Part shown: positions 34,051 through 42,033 of the stretch, piece by piece
Numbering within the stretch: position 1 is the stretch's first letter
Layout: each line of letters opens with the position of its first letter
The notes under the pieces: model-generated
Databases searched by the model: none
What the model was told of the DNA's origin: nothing
What the model saw: the letters and a program-made list of their open reading frames with translations, nothing else
NCBI GenBank assembly: GCA_017480565.1
Contig: JAFVAL010000076.1
Span: 1 to 46,939 of the forward strand
DNA from: Lachnospiraceae bacterium
Lineage (GTDB): Bacteria > Bacillota > Clostridia > Lachnospirales > Lachnospiraceae
Direction of reading: 5' to 3'
DNA: 46,939 nt
Program-made: the position numbers and the translations under genes

Positions 34051-34677
34051 ATGGATTTCACAGCGAAAAGAAATGAATTATGGTCACAGAAGGTGATCAA
34101 GGGGTTGGCTTCCCGCAACATGACCGGTTACTATGCAAAGACGAAGGAAGAGGCCTGTCAGATCGCACTCTCTTTGATTCCGGAAGGTGCAACGGTCACG
34201 ATGGGCGGGGGTGCAAGCATCAGCGAGTGCGGCCTGCTGGACGTGGTAAAGGGAGGCAACTACCAGTTTATTGACCGCAATGCCTATGCAGATCGCCGGG
34301 AGGCGCAGTTGCTGGCCTACGATGCGGATGTCTACCTGATGAGCGCAAATGCGATGACCGAGGACGGCGTGTTGGTCAACATTGACGGTAATGCGAACCG
34401 TGTCTCTGCGCTGGCTTATGGTCCGAAGAAGGTCATTCTTGTGGTGAGCATGAACAAGATCTGTAAGGACGTGGATTCTGCGATGAAGCGTGCAAGAAAT
34501 GTCGCCGCGCCGATCAACGCAGGGCGGTTTGGACTAAACACGCCTTGTTCGAAGACCGGGGCATGTGCAGACTGCAAATCGCCGGATACTGTGTGCTGCC
34601 AGTTCTTGATCACGAGGTATTCGAAACACAATGACAGAATTCATGTGATTCTGGTGAATGAGGATCTGGGATTCTAA
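34051..34677 (+). CDS. LUD domain (LutB/LutC-type, DUF162) protein
   Basis: 208 residues. The LUD domain signature is seen in EGATVTMGGGASISECGLLDV and VYLMSANAMTEDG, with the tail NTPCSKTGACADCKSPDTVCC carrying several cysteines. Lactate-utilisation LutBC proteins have this domain, but solitary LUD proteins have no settled function. It starts 2 nt after the kinase gene with GAGGAGG upstream, so it belongs to the operon. Its presence with a LarA homologue again points to 2-hydroxyacid metabolism. Confidence 0.88.
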   Translation: MDFTAKRNELWSQKVIKGLASRNMTGYYAKTKEEACQIALSLIPEGATVTMGGGASISECGLLDVVKGGNYQFIDRNAYADRREAQLLAYDADVYLMSANAMTEDGVLVNIDGNANRVSALAYGPKKVILVVSMNKICKDVDSAMKRARNVAAPINAGRFGLNTPCSKTGACADCKSPDTVCCQFLITRYSKHNDRIHVILVNEDLGF

Positions 34678-34696
34678 GGAAGAGGAGAAGAATGCG

Positions 34697-34720
34697 AGAG
34701 GCCGTCTGGGGACGGCCTCT
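34697..34720. terminator. Bidirectional terminator between LUD gene and metK
   Basis: AGAGGCCGTC and GACGGCCTCT, a 10-bp stem with loop TGGG, between the converging genes. T-runs are short on both sides. Confidence 0.7.
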
Positions 34721-34742
34721 TGTGAGTTTGAGGGATATAATG

Positions 34743-35933
34743 TCAGATTGACAGCCCTACCGCTTTTCTCAGCGCTTCCGCCCGATCGGTTTCTTCCCAA
34801 CGCACGCCCAAATCTTCTCTTCCAAAGTGTCCGTAGGCCGCGAGTTTCCGGTAAACGGGCTTTTTCAGGTCAAGGTCGCGGATGATTGCGGAGGGACGAA
34901 GATCGAAGACCTTTTGAACAGCTTCACTTAGCCTGTCATCGCTTACGATGCCGGTGCCGAAGGTTTCGACGAGAAGCGAGACAGGCCGTGCGACACCGAT
35001 TGCGTAAGCGAGCTGTACCTGGCAACGCTCCGCCAGACCCGCAGCGACGACATTTTTCGCAACGTAGCGCGCTGCATAGGCAGCGCTGCGGTCTACCTTG
35101 GTCGGGTCTTTGCCGGAGAAGGCACCACCGCCGTGGGGCGCGCTGCCACCGTAGGTGTCTACGATGATCTTGCGGCCGGTCAGCCCGGAGTCACCCTGCG
35201 GTCCGCCGATGACAAAGCGGCCTGTCGGATTGATGTAATACTTGGTATTCTCGTCCAGGAGTTCGGCAGGAATAATCTCCTTGATGACGAGTTCGATCAT
35301 GTCCTTCCGAATCTGAGAAAGCTCCACCTCCGGGGCGTGCTGCGTGGAAAGCACGACCGTATCAACGCGGACGGGGCGACGGTTCTCATCATATTCCACG
35401 GTCACCTGCGTTTTGCCATCGGGGCGAAGATAAGTGACGAGCCCTTCCTTACGCACCTCGGTCAAACGCTTTGCAAGCTTGTGTGCCAAAGAGATCGGCA
35501 GGGGCATCAGCTCCGGGGTCTCTTTGCAGGCGTAGCCAAACATCAGTCCCTGATCACCAGCGCCATTCTGCAGTTCAGCGGCGTCATTTTCCTTGCTCTC
35601 CAGAGACTGATCCACACCGAGCGCAATGTCCGCAGACTGCTCATCAATGTTGACGATGATGCCGCAGGTATCGCAGTCGAAGCCATATTTTGCGCGGTCA
35701 TAGCCGATCTCACGCACGACACCACGCACGATGCCAGGAATATCGATGTAGGTTTCCGTCGAAATCTCGCCCATCACATGGACAAGGCCGGTGGAGACAC
35801 AGGTCTCGCAAGCCACACGACCTTCTGGATCCTTTTCTAAAATCGCATCGAGGATCGCATCTGAAATCTGATCACAAATCTTGTCCGGATGTCCTTCCGT
35901 GACCGATTCTGAAGTAAACAAATAATGTGCCAT
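34743..35933 (-). CDS. metK: S-adenosylmethionine synthetase
   Basis: Makes S-adenosylmethionine from methionine and ATP. 396 residues with [17 protein letters not shown], the [13 protein letters not shown] loop and [19 protein letters not shown]. The start at 35933 has AAAGGA upstream and matches the family N-terminus [10 protein letters not shown]. It is controlled by the SAM-I riboswitch and terminator in its leader. Confidence 0.97.
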   Translation of the reverse strand: MAHYLFTSESVTEGHPDKICDQISDAILDAILEKDPEGRVACETCVSTGLVHVMGEISTETYIDIPGIVRGVVREIGYDRAKYGFDCDTCGIIVNIDEQSADIALGVDQSLESKENDAAELQNGAGDQGLMFGYACKETPELMPLPISLAHKLAKRLTEVRKEGLVTYLRPDGKTQVTVEYDENRRPVRVDTVVLSTQHAPEVELSQIRKDMIELVIKEIIPAELLDENTKYYINPTGRFVIGGPQGDSGLTGRKIIVDTYGGSAPHGGGAFSGKDPTKVDRSAAYAARYVAKNVVAAGLAERCQVQLAYAIGVARPVSLLVETFGTGIVSDDRLSEAVQKVFDLRPSAIIRDLDLKKPVYRKLAAYGHFGREDLGVRWEETDRAEALRKAVGLSI

Positions 35934-35960
35934 ACGTTGTTCCTTTCTGTGAAAAATGTA

Positions 35961-35987
35961 AATAAAAAAGCGTCGGATGACCGACGC
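35961..35987 (-). terminator. Riboswitch-controlled intrinsic terminator of metK
   Basis: Minus strand GCGTCGG/CCGACGC, 7-bp stem with loop TCAT, followed by TTTTTTATTT. It forms when SAM binds the upstream aptamer, ending transcription before metK. Confidence 0.9.
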
Positions 35988-36009
35988 ACACACGAAGCGA
36001 TTCTTATAT

Positions 36010-36120
36010 AAGCCTCATCTTTCGCATGCGCCGGAATTAGCACCACACCGGCAAATGCACCGGCAGGTTGCTGTGAGATCATAGGGCCGTTCCCTTCCTC
36101 ACTCTGGATAAGGTGTCTTA
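36010..36120 (-). ncRNA. SAM-I (S-box) riboswitch
   Basis: The minus strand reads CTTATCCAGAGTGAGGAAGG, then GGCCCTATGA, CAGCAACC, a GCCGGTG...CACCGGC-type stem, GGTGCTAATTCC and GAAAGATGAG. These are the conserved S-box core elements in the right order, including the kink-turn and the J3/4 sequence. It precedes the metK terminator and leader. Confidence 0.96.
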
Positions 36121-36132
36121 CAGACAGTTAGG

Positions 36133-36162
36133 AGTATATAACAGGAGGGGAGTGCGTGTCAA
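36133..36162 (-). promoter_or_regulatory. Promoter of the metK riboswitch transcript
   Basis: Minus-strand TTGACA (36157-36162), 18 nt, TATACT (36133-36138), just upstream of the aptamer. Confidence 0.75.
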
Positions 36163-36197
36163 GAGTTACAAACCAAACAAGGCCATCTGATGCTTTG

Positions 36198-36289
36198 CAA
36201 AGTGTTAGCACATCCCCCGTTAGGAGCCGATGCAAACTTTTCATAACAAGAATTTGAAAAAGTTGCAAGGGGTTGGAAAAGACGGGGAT
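36198..36289 (+). repeat. Dispersed repeat upstream of the two-component system (uninterrupted form)
   Basis: GTGTTAGC near 36202 leads to GGAGCCGATGCAAACTTTTC and then directly to a 55-nt stretch (36235-36289) that matches 42211-42265 at about 80 percent by eye (shared GTTGCA-n-GGGGTTG and AGACGGG). At 42034-42265 the same left and right parts are separated by about 130 nt flanked by AACTTTTC. The remaining gap between the metK promoter and the response regulator holds this repeat and the regulator's promoter. Confidence 0.65.
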
Positions 36290-36390
36290 AACGAAAGTCT
36301 CTTCTTGCTTATTTCTTGCTACCGGAGCACCGATGGTATTAATTTATACTGAATGACAGAAGCACACCTCGGCATAACGCTTTCCAAAGA

Positions 36391-36435
36391 TTTTTACACT
36401 TTTGTTACAAACGAAATGAAGCCATATGATATACT
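36391..36435 (+). promoter_or_regulatory. Response-regulator promoter with 11-bp direct repeats
   Basis: TTTTTACACTT and TTGTTACAAAC lie side by side (36391-36412), repeating with an 11-bp period, as OmpR/PhoB-type sites do. A TATACT box follows at 36430-36435 with repeat 2 over the -35 position. An alternative reading is TTGTTA-17 nt-TATGAT (36402-36430). The first 19 bp, up to TTACA, are repeated exactly before the secreted-protein gene at 39568. Confidence 0.65.
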
Positions 36436-36479
36436 ATGAGGTGTGTAAAGGTATCATTAGAACGATGAGGAGTAAGAAA

Positions 36480-37160
36480 GTGGAACGCAAATATCGTATT
36501 TTCATCGTGGAGGATGAGGACAGTATCCGCGAAATTGAAGCATACATCTTAAGAAAAGAAGGCTATGAAGTCGAGAAATTTGAGCGAGGGGAACCATTTT
36601 TAGAACGGCTTGGGACTGAGATACCGGATCTGATTATGCTGGATATTATGTTGCCTGGCATGGATGGGATTGAAGTACTTCGCGAAGTGAAGCATTTTTC
36701 ACGGGCAAGTGAAGTGCCGGTGATCATGGCGACTGCAAAATCAGATGATATCGATTTGATTCGTGGCCTGGAATCTGGAGCCGATGACTATGTGGCAAAG
36801 CCGCTCAATTATCCGGTTTTGCTGGCACGGATTCAGGCACTGCTTCGCAGGACAAGGGCGGATGTTGTCAAGGGACATTTTGAATACAAGGATATTACCG
36901 TGGATCAATCGATGCGTATGGCGACTATCGCAGGAGAGAGGATGGAGCTATCGGAAAAAGAATTTGCCCTGCTGATGACATTTGTGAAAAATGCACCGAT
37001 GCCTGTGTCCAGAGATCAGTTGATGAATGAGATCTGGGGCGGTGATTTTGCAGGAGAGTCAAGGACACTCGATATGCATGTGAATCGGCTGAGGAAGAAG
37101 CTCTCGGGAGCCGAGGCGAGACTCACCACCGTGTGGGGAAAAGGGTATAAGCTGGAGTGA
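36480..37160 (+). CDS. OmpR/PhoB-family response regulator
   Basis: 226 residues. The receiver domain has Glu11/Asp12, phosphoacceptor Asp55 (LIMLDIMLPG) and the conserved Lys in YVAKPLN. The C-terminal winged helix carries LSEKEFALLMTFV, RDQLMNEIWG and the TVWGKGYKLE ending. GTG at 36480 is preferred: GAGGAG is 7 nt upstream and the protein then begins right at the receiver; earlier codons extend the frame to 36426. It is followed by its sensor kinase. Confidence 0.93.
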   Translation: MERKYRIFIVEDEDSIREIEAYILRKEGYEVEKFERGEPFLERLGTEIPDLIMLDIMLPGMDGIEVLREVKHFSRASEVPVIMATAKSDDIDLIRGLESGADDYVAKPLNYPVLLARIQALLRRTRADVVKGHFEYKDITVDQSMRMATIAGERMELSEKEFALLMTFVKNAPMPVSRDQLMNEIWGGDFAGESRTLDMHVNRLRKKLSGAEARLTTVWGKGYKLE

Positions 37161-37168
37161 GGGTAGGA

Positions 37169-38479
37169 ATGGCGAAAAGGATAAGATTATTGATTTTTGG
37201 CGTTTTGGTGTTGGTAGCGCTCTATGAGCTGTTTGCTATGAACGCAATCTGCACGGATCAAATAAGAGAGCGGCAGACAATCGATCAGCAGAAATATGTT
37301 GACCTGCTTCATAAGTCCGGTGCGATCGATCATATGATAGAGACCAATGAAACGATTGATCCGGAAGAACTCTTGGTAGAATTGATTGATGAGGAGGGAA
37401 ATATCATTTATACAAATGATAATATTGACCCTTCCGTAGACCGACTTTTACTTACAGACGTCGAAAATGCGACGTTTTCTGCGGACGGTGGGAGTTGGAA
37501 GGAGAAGAGAGAGAACGAGACGATTCTATGGTCGACCATGCGAAGAGACGACCATAGTTTTCTGAGATTGGGCATCAGGAAGGAGAACTCCAGAGGGCTT
37601 TTCTTGGAGATATTAGATTCTACTTTTACACGGATCTTGGTGATGTGGGGAATTTTAGGAAGCATTTGCATGGCTTTGGTAACGTGGATTGTCAAGCCGA
37701 TTAAAGAGTACGCAGAAAATCCGACCGGTTATCAGAACAAAGAAAAGATCTACCCTGAGTTGCTGCCTTACATTGAAACGATCGAGGAGCAAAAGAAGGA
37801 TCTCGAGAAGAATGCAAAAATGAAAGAAGTGTTCACCGCTAACATGACCCACGAACTGAAAACACCTCTGGCATCGATTATGGGTTACGCAGAGGTCTTA
37901 AAACGGGGGGAAAGTTCTGCAAGTGAGCAAGAAGAATATGGTAACCAGATCATGCATCACTCGGAACGTCTGCTGCATCTGGTGGAAGATAGTCTGAGCC
38001 TCTCGGAGATCGATCTGAAAGAGAAGACATTGATGAAGAAAGAGAGATTCTCTTTGATGGATCTCGCAGAGATGTGTGTGGACTCACTGGAGGACTATGC
38101 AAAGTCACGAGATGTGACCCTTGAAGTGACCGGCGTGGATCAGGAAATTGAAGGGGATTATTCGATGATCGAGCTCATGGTCTATAATCTGGTGAGCAAT
38201 GCGATCCGTTACAATCATCCCGGCGGAAAGGTTACTGTTACGGTTGGAGGGACATTTTCTGTAGAAGATACCGGGCAGGGAATTCCTGAAAAAGACTTGC
38301 CTCATATCTTCGAACGATTCTATCGTGTGGACAAGGCGGATTCGAGGCAAAAAGGCGGCAGCGGACTGGGGCTTGCGATTGTGAAAGGGGTGGCTGATTT
38401 GCATGAAGCAGAGATTACGGTCAAAAGCAAAGTTGGGGAAGGAACGAGGTTTGAGGTGAGGTTCCCGGAGGCGCGATAA
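37169..38479 (+). CDS. Sensor histidine kinase
   Basis: 436 residues. TM1 (about 6-24), an extracytoplasmic sensor region of about 125 residues, TM2 (about 154-174), HisKA with phosphoacceptor His228 (ANMTHELKTPLAS), and HATPase with N-box NLVSNAIRYN, G1 DTGQGIPE and G2 GGSGLGLAIVKG. I see no HAMP domain of normal length between TM2 and HisKA, only a short linker. It follows the regulator gene by 8 nt. The signal is unknown; putative target genes sit directly downstream. Confidence 0.93.
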   Translation: MAKRIRLLIFGVLVLVALYELFAMNAICTDQIRERQTIDQQKYVDLLHKSGAIDHMIETNETIDPEELLVELIDEEGNIIYTNDNIDPSVDRLLLTDVENATFSADGGSWKEKRENETILWSTMRRDDHSFLRLGIRKENSRGLFLEILDSTFTRILVMWGILGSICMALVTWIVKPIKEYAENPTGYQNKEKIYPELLPYIETIEEQKKDLEKNAKMKEVFTANMTHELKTPLASIMGYAEVLKRGESSASEQEEYGNQIMHHSERLLHLVEDSLSLSEIDLKEKTLMKKERFSLMDLAEMCVDSLEDYAKSRDVTLEVTGVDQEIEGDYSMIELMVYNLVSNAIRYNHPGGKVTVTVGGTFSVEDTGQGIPEKDLPHIFERFYRVDKADSRQKGGSGLGLAIVKGVADLHEAEITVKSKVGEGTRFEVRFPEAR

Positions 38480-38529
38480 GGGTGGAGATGACTGGGAAGG
38501 CTGGGCTTTGGGACATCGATGTTGGGCGA

Positions 38530-38620
38530 TGCAAACTTTTCTTCTGCGGGCGCTATAAAAGTTTGCAATCAGACAAGCGAAAAAGCCTAACCTGTAGAAA
38601 AGGTAAAGAAAAGGCTATGA
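38530..38620 (+). repeat. Dispersed hairpin repeat (copy related to 42071-42160)
   Basis: TGCAAACTTTT and AAAAGTTTGCA form an 11-bp stem; the 3' arm is followed by ATCAGACAAGCGAA. The same stem, inner GGCGCTAT and flank occur at 42071-42122. A second, imperfect hairpin (AGCC and ACCT with AGGT and GGCT) follows, also as at 42.1 kb. It fills the gap between the kinase gene and the next gene, where no coding sequence is seen. Confidence 0.7.
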
Positions 38621-38642
38621 TACAATAATACGAGGAGAATAA

Positions 38643-39245
38643 ATGGGAGACAAAATTCTATTTCAATTAATATGTTTTCTGGTTTGCATTCTTTCTTTGC
38701 TGTCCATCTATTCAATAATAAAAGCAATTAGAAAGAAATCGTCTTTTATTATTTCTGGTTTCTTCTTAGTTTCCATATGTATCTTGTTGGTATTTTCTTA
38801 CTTCCACTGGAAACCATTGAAGATTCAAGACAAATGGTTGAGTGCGGATGAAGGTTTTCCTGAGTTTATATCTGGGGATGGTTATTTAGAAAGAGTCCAT
38901 TTTGATGTGGAAAAACGATCCGAGGAGGAATTGTCAGATCTGGGCGACCTTTTAAAAGGGAAAACTATACGGAGGTTTTCGAATGAGCCAACCGACACAG
39001 AGCTTTTTTCACTTAACTTAGAGGTTAAGCTTGCACAGCGATGGAATGGCGAAGACGGAAAAATATATTCCTATCGATTAACGGTGTCTCAACCAGAAAA
39101 GAGTACGCAAGACAATCAATACGTTGCCTGGATTCAGTTTTTCTACTTTGACGGACGAGAGAGCCCTGTGTACTATATTGATGATGTCGATGGTATTGTT
39201 GAATGGCTGAATACAAATAATATTCTTCGACGATCCAATGGGTGA
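38643..39245 (+). CDS. Membrane-anchored protein of unknown function
   Basis: 200 residues: two transmembrane segments (about 6-26 and 35-53) then an external or cytoplasmic domain of about 145 residues rich in acidic and aromatic residues, with no motif I recognise. AGGAG lies 5-6 nt before the ATG. AT-rich relative to the kinase gene. It stands between the two-component genes and the first secreted-protein gene and ends in a terminator, so it is transcribed on its own or by read-through. Confidence 0.72.
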   Translation: MGDKILFQLICFLVCILSLLSIYSIIKAIRKKSSFIISGFFLVSICILLVFSYFHWKPLKIQDKWLSADEGFPEFISGDGYLERVHFDVEKRSEEELSDLGDLLKGKTIRRFSNEPTDTELFSLNLEVKLAQRWNGEDGKIYSYRLTVSQPEKSTQDNQYVAWIQFFYFDGRESPVYYIDDVDGIVEWLNTNNILRRSNG

Positions 39246-39253
39246 AATGCGAA

Positions 39254-39291
39254 AAAGTGCGTCAGGTAAAAGACTTGGCGCACTTGTTTTA
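39254..39291 (+). terminator. Terminator after the unknown membrane protein
   Basis: AAGTGCG and CGCACTT form a 7-bp stem with a 17-nt loop, followed by GTTTTA. Confidence 0.65.
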
Positions 39292-39442
39292 TATCAGGTG
39301 GAAATAGGAGTTCCGATGAAAGGATGTTAACAAGATACTCACATATGGGCAAAAAAGAAGGAATCTGGGAAAAATAACGTGAAACATAAACTTCTGGAAT
39401 AATAAACGAGAAAACTGCATAGGATAGGAAGAAGCCTTCTTC

Positions 39443-39509
39443 TTTTTACACTTTTGTTACACTCTTGTTGCAATTGATGGCAGATTTCATTTGTGCAGAC
39501 AGATACAAT
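39443..39509 (+). promoter_or_regulatory. Secreted-protein promoter with three 11-bp direct repeats
   Basis: TTTTTACACTT, TTGTTACACTC and TTGTTGCAATT repeat with an exact 11-bp period (39443-39475), ending about 5 nt before the -35 position; the -10 is TACAAT (39504-39509) and there is no recognisable -35. This is the layout of a promoter activated by an OmpR/PhoB-type regulator. The rest of the 322-nt gap (39292-39442) holds nothing I can identify. Confidence 0.62.
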
Positions 39510-39567
39510 AAACTCATCATCAAACAAATGAATTTGATGAAATAAAAACGCACGGGAGAGTAGAAAA

Positions 39568-40182
39568 ATGTGTAAGAAACTATTTGCAGTGGTTATGTTG
39601 TTTGTGATGACGGTGAGTTCAATTATTCCGACAAATCGAGCAAGCGCAGCAGAAATTATTCCCGAAGAGCTGGAGTTTGGAACGGTTGTCATCCATGATG
39701 AGATGGAACTGGAGGACGGAACCATTGCACTCATTGATCAATTGTTTTATGCAGACGGGCGAACCGAAGTGTATGTTAGAGAAAACGATGAAACATATTA
39801 TTTCGAGGGAAGGACGCTTAATCTTGCCGAAGGAAATGAAACAGTTTTACCTATGGCATCGGAGATCGGGATGCCGACAAAAACGTTAAAATACACGAAA
39901 TATCAGGCATATTGGGATGCAGCATTAGTGGCAGCTGCGATTGCAGCTGGCTGTGGTGTCTCTGTAAAAGTTTGTAAATCTGCAGCGACAGCAATATTTA
40001 ATAGATTTGTGGAACCTAGTGGAAACAAATTTTTTGTATCTGTTGTTGAACAAACGCTGGTAAGTGATGGAGCAACATCTTACTACAGAGCGTCGGTACT
40101 TACGACTGCATATACAAAAGGATATTACAATGGTAGAGAAGGAAGCGGTGTTTTCACTTACAGAGGTTCATATCCTATTTAA
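39568..40182 (+). CDS. Secreted protein with Ala/Gly-rich hydrophobic core (family A), unknown function
   Basis: 204 residues. A Sec signal peptide (hydrophobic core about 5-20) with likely cleavage ASA|AE after residue 27. The mature part is acidic, then has a hydrophobic Ala/Gly-rich segment (about 118-144, with Cys129 and Cys136) and a polar C-terminus containing QTLVSDGATSYYR. The protein at 40914 shares PTKT, the hydrophobic core and QTL[VI]SDGA[TV]SYY[RK], so the two are paralogues. The layout recalls secreted proteins that insert into membranes, but I know no described family. Its promoter carries response-regulator-like repeats. A small membrane protein follows. Confidence 0.78.
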   Translation: MCKKLFAVVMLFVMTVSSIIPTNRASAAEIIPEELEFGTVVIHDEMELEDGTIALIDQLFYADGRTEVYVRENDETYYFEGRTLNLAEGNETVLPMASEIGMPTKTLKYTKYQAYWDAALVAAAIAAGCGVSVKVCKSAATAIFNRFVEPSGNKFFVSVVEQTLVSDGATSYYRASVLTTAYTKGYYNGREGSGVFTYRGSYPI

Positions 40183-40233
40183 AAAAGTAATGCCAGTGAA
40201 ACTTGGTTGAGGGGAGATTATCGTGAAAAACGT

Positions 40234-40380
40234 ATCGATATGCATTTTTCATTATAGTCTATTTGTGCCGGGGCGTCATAAATAGACATGATGGAAGGTG
40301 AGAAATTGTGAATGCAACTTCTAGAGTTGCAAGCAACTCTAAGCAGCTGTCGCCGAAGACGCTCAGGAAAGGAGATTGTG
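40234..40380 (+). repeat. Structured repeat element, copy 2 (plus-strand orientation)
   Basis: Three hairpins in the same order as at 16297-16440: GTGAAAA/TTTTCAT around CGAT, GTCTATTTGTG/CATAAATAGAC around CCGGGGCGT, and a GAGAAATTG...CAACTTC stem with an extra TGCAACT/AGTTGCA stem. The tail GTCGC-n2-AAGACGCTC-n-GGAA-n-GGAGATT ends in the ribosome site of the next gene. The outer stem of the first hairpin differs from copy 1 in sequence yet still pairs. Confidence 0.75.
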
Positions 40381-40848
40381 ATGAAGGAAACCAATGTGGA
40401 TAAGATACAGAGAAACGCTGCGATGGCAGCTTTCTCCGGACTATTCTGGTGGATTGTGGTTGTAGGGCTTCTTAATTTCGTTTACCCGAATATGTTCGAC
40501 GCGGTTAACTGGTGTTCCACCGGAACCTGCGTTACCTTCGAACTATTTATTGGTTATCTTGCGCTAAAGGATGCATTTGGTAAATGGAAAGAAAAGGCAA
40601 CAAGGATTCTTTTCGGATTGATCATCTTCTTCCCGCTCTTTCTGATTTCTGTACTTAATGTGTTCTCAGAGATGAAAGGGAACGCTGGAGATATAAGTGC
40701 AGTGCATATTCTTGCAATCATCTTGAAAGAACTTGATTTTAGTGTGTGGTTGGCAATGGCAAGTACAGTCTTTATGTATACTGCATTGATCATAATGGTT
40801 GTGAGAGATCGAAATAAAAATGATGAAAGTCTGCATGAAGAACTCTAG
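40381..40848 (+). CDS. Small polytopic membrane protein, unknown function
   Basis: 155 residues with four predicted transmembrane helices (about 18-35, 48-64, 78-95, 118-140) and a charged C-terminus. AAAGGAG lies 6 nt before the ATG at 40381, provided by the end of the structured repeat. It follows the secreted protein at 39568. By analogy to bacteriocin operons it could be an immunity-type protein, but no sequence match supports that. Confidence 0.7.
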   Translation: MKETNVDKIQRNAAMAAFSGLFWWIVVVGLLNFVYPNMFDAVNWCSTGTCVTFELFIGYLALKDAFGKWKEKATRILFGLIIFFPLFLISVLNVFSEMKGNAGDISAVHILAIILKELDFSVWLAMASTVFMYTALIIMVVRDRNKNDESLHEEL

Positions 40849-40913
40849 CACTAAATGCCTGAAATATGTAGTGTAGGTACAATGATTGTTATTTAAGAAA
40901 GAGAGTAAAGAGA

Positions 40914-41573
40914 ATGAATACAAGAAAATTGATGAGTTTGCTGATTGTAATTATGATGCTGGTTACTTTTTTGCCTGCAAGAAATGTAAGTGCAAGAGAA
41001 ACACCGGACTTTACTTCAGTATATGTAATCTCTGAATCATCCACTGACTATGGACCATATACGAGAGATACATTTTTGCTGCATAATGAATTTGATGAGG
41101 TGGCAACTACGATCCGAGATACCTTCCTTGACGGGTCAGTATTTGTAACAGTATATGAGGATGGAGAAGTATATACTTTTTCAAGCGTGCCGAGTTTGAA
41201 TGGTGCACATAAGGTGGAGACAATATCGCCACAAGCTGAAACGCCAATTCCTACTAAAACAGATAAGTTTAGTACGAAGATTATTACATATACGGTTGCG
41301 TATGTTGCAGGGGCAATTATTGGTCATTTTGCTGGAATGCCATATGGACTTGCTGCTGGTTTGGCTGCATCTGTTGTGCAGGAAGCACTAGATTACAATT
41401 TGACGCATGTTTATTATACTGCTGTTATTCGGCAGACCTTGATTTCTGATGGAGCAGTATCGTATTATAAAATACGTATAACTATGAATTCATATAGAAA
41501 TAATGCAAGAACACAGAAATATACTTCTTGTCCTGTTACTTATTTCAACTATGATAATGCATATCCATATTGA
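40914..41573 (+). CDS. Secreted protein with glycine-zipper-like core (family A paralogue), unknown function
   Basis: 219 residues. Signal peptide core about 8-20 with likely cleavage at VSA|RE (27). A glycine-zipper-like hydrophobic segment, about 126-156, reads AYVAGAIIGHFAGMPYGLAAG onward. The C-terminus contains QTLISDGAVSYYK, matching the protein at 39568. Strongly AT-rich codon use. GAGAG-type ribosome site upstream. Ten nt after its stop the next start begins, so it is coupled to the membrane protein at 41584. No known family recognised. Confidence 0.76.
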   Translation: MNTRKLMSLLIVIMMLVTFLPARNVSARETPDFTSVYVISESSTDYGPYTRDTFLLHNEFDEVATTIRDTFLDGSVFVTVYEDGEVYTFSSVPSLNGAHKVETISPQAETPIPTKTDKFSTKIITYTVAYVAGAIIGHFAGMPYGLAAGLAASVVQEALDYNLTHVYYTAVIRQTLISDGAVSYYKIRITMNSYRNNARTQKYTSCPVTYFNYDNAYPY

Positions 41574-41583
41574 GGAATCAACT

Positions 41584-42024
41584 ATGCTATTTCGTTGGAT
41601 CATTCCGCTTATTGCTCTAGGGACACAGATTTGTGCATTTGTAGTCTTGCTGCGTGGGGGAAGACTGAATGGAGCAAAGGGAACTGTGTTAAAGTTTCTT
41701 CACACATGGCCACTCGTATTCTACTGTTTGATGTTAGTGTTTCATAATTCAGCTGTACAGGATGCCAATTTGATTCTTTACGCGGGAATTCTTGTTATGA
41801 CTTTCCTCTGTGCATGGATTGAAACACAAAAACAAACAAGAATAGAGAGTGGAGTATTGAAAACAGTTCGTCTTACCGCTATCTGTCTATTATGCATCCT
41901 CTTTTTTCTGATAAAGACATCTGAACAAATGACCCAGCTTGCGGAAGGTGTTAAGCCACTTCCAGTATTTGTTTTAGCGATGGCTTTGGTCATCTGGGAT
42001 TTGTGTAAAAGTGAAAAGATCTAA
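41584..42024 (+). CDS. Small polytopic membrane protein, unknown function
   Basis: 146 residues with four or five predicted transmembrane helices and short loops, ending in KSEKI. The start at 41584 follows TGAGGAA; the open frame extends upstream to 41503 only through the end of the preceding gene. It has no clear sequence similarity to the protein at 40381 beyond size and topology. It is the second member of the repeated secreted-protein/membrane-protein arrangement. Confidence 0.7.
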   Translation: MLFRWIIPLIALGTQICAFVVLLRGGRLNGAKGTVLKFLHTWPLVFYCLMLVFHNSAVQDANLILYAGILVMTFLCAWIETQKQTRIESGVLKTVRLTAICLLCILFFLIKTSEQMTQLAEGVKPLPVFVLAMALVIWDLCKSEKI

Positions 42025-42033
42025 ACTGCTTTT

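Noticed and set aside
39568-41573. Calling the secreted pair established bacteriocins
   Set aside because: The hydrophobic glycine-rich core and small membrane partners are suggestive, but there is no leader of double-glycine type, no dedicated exporter gene and no known family match.
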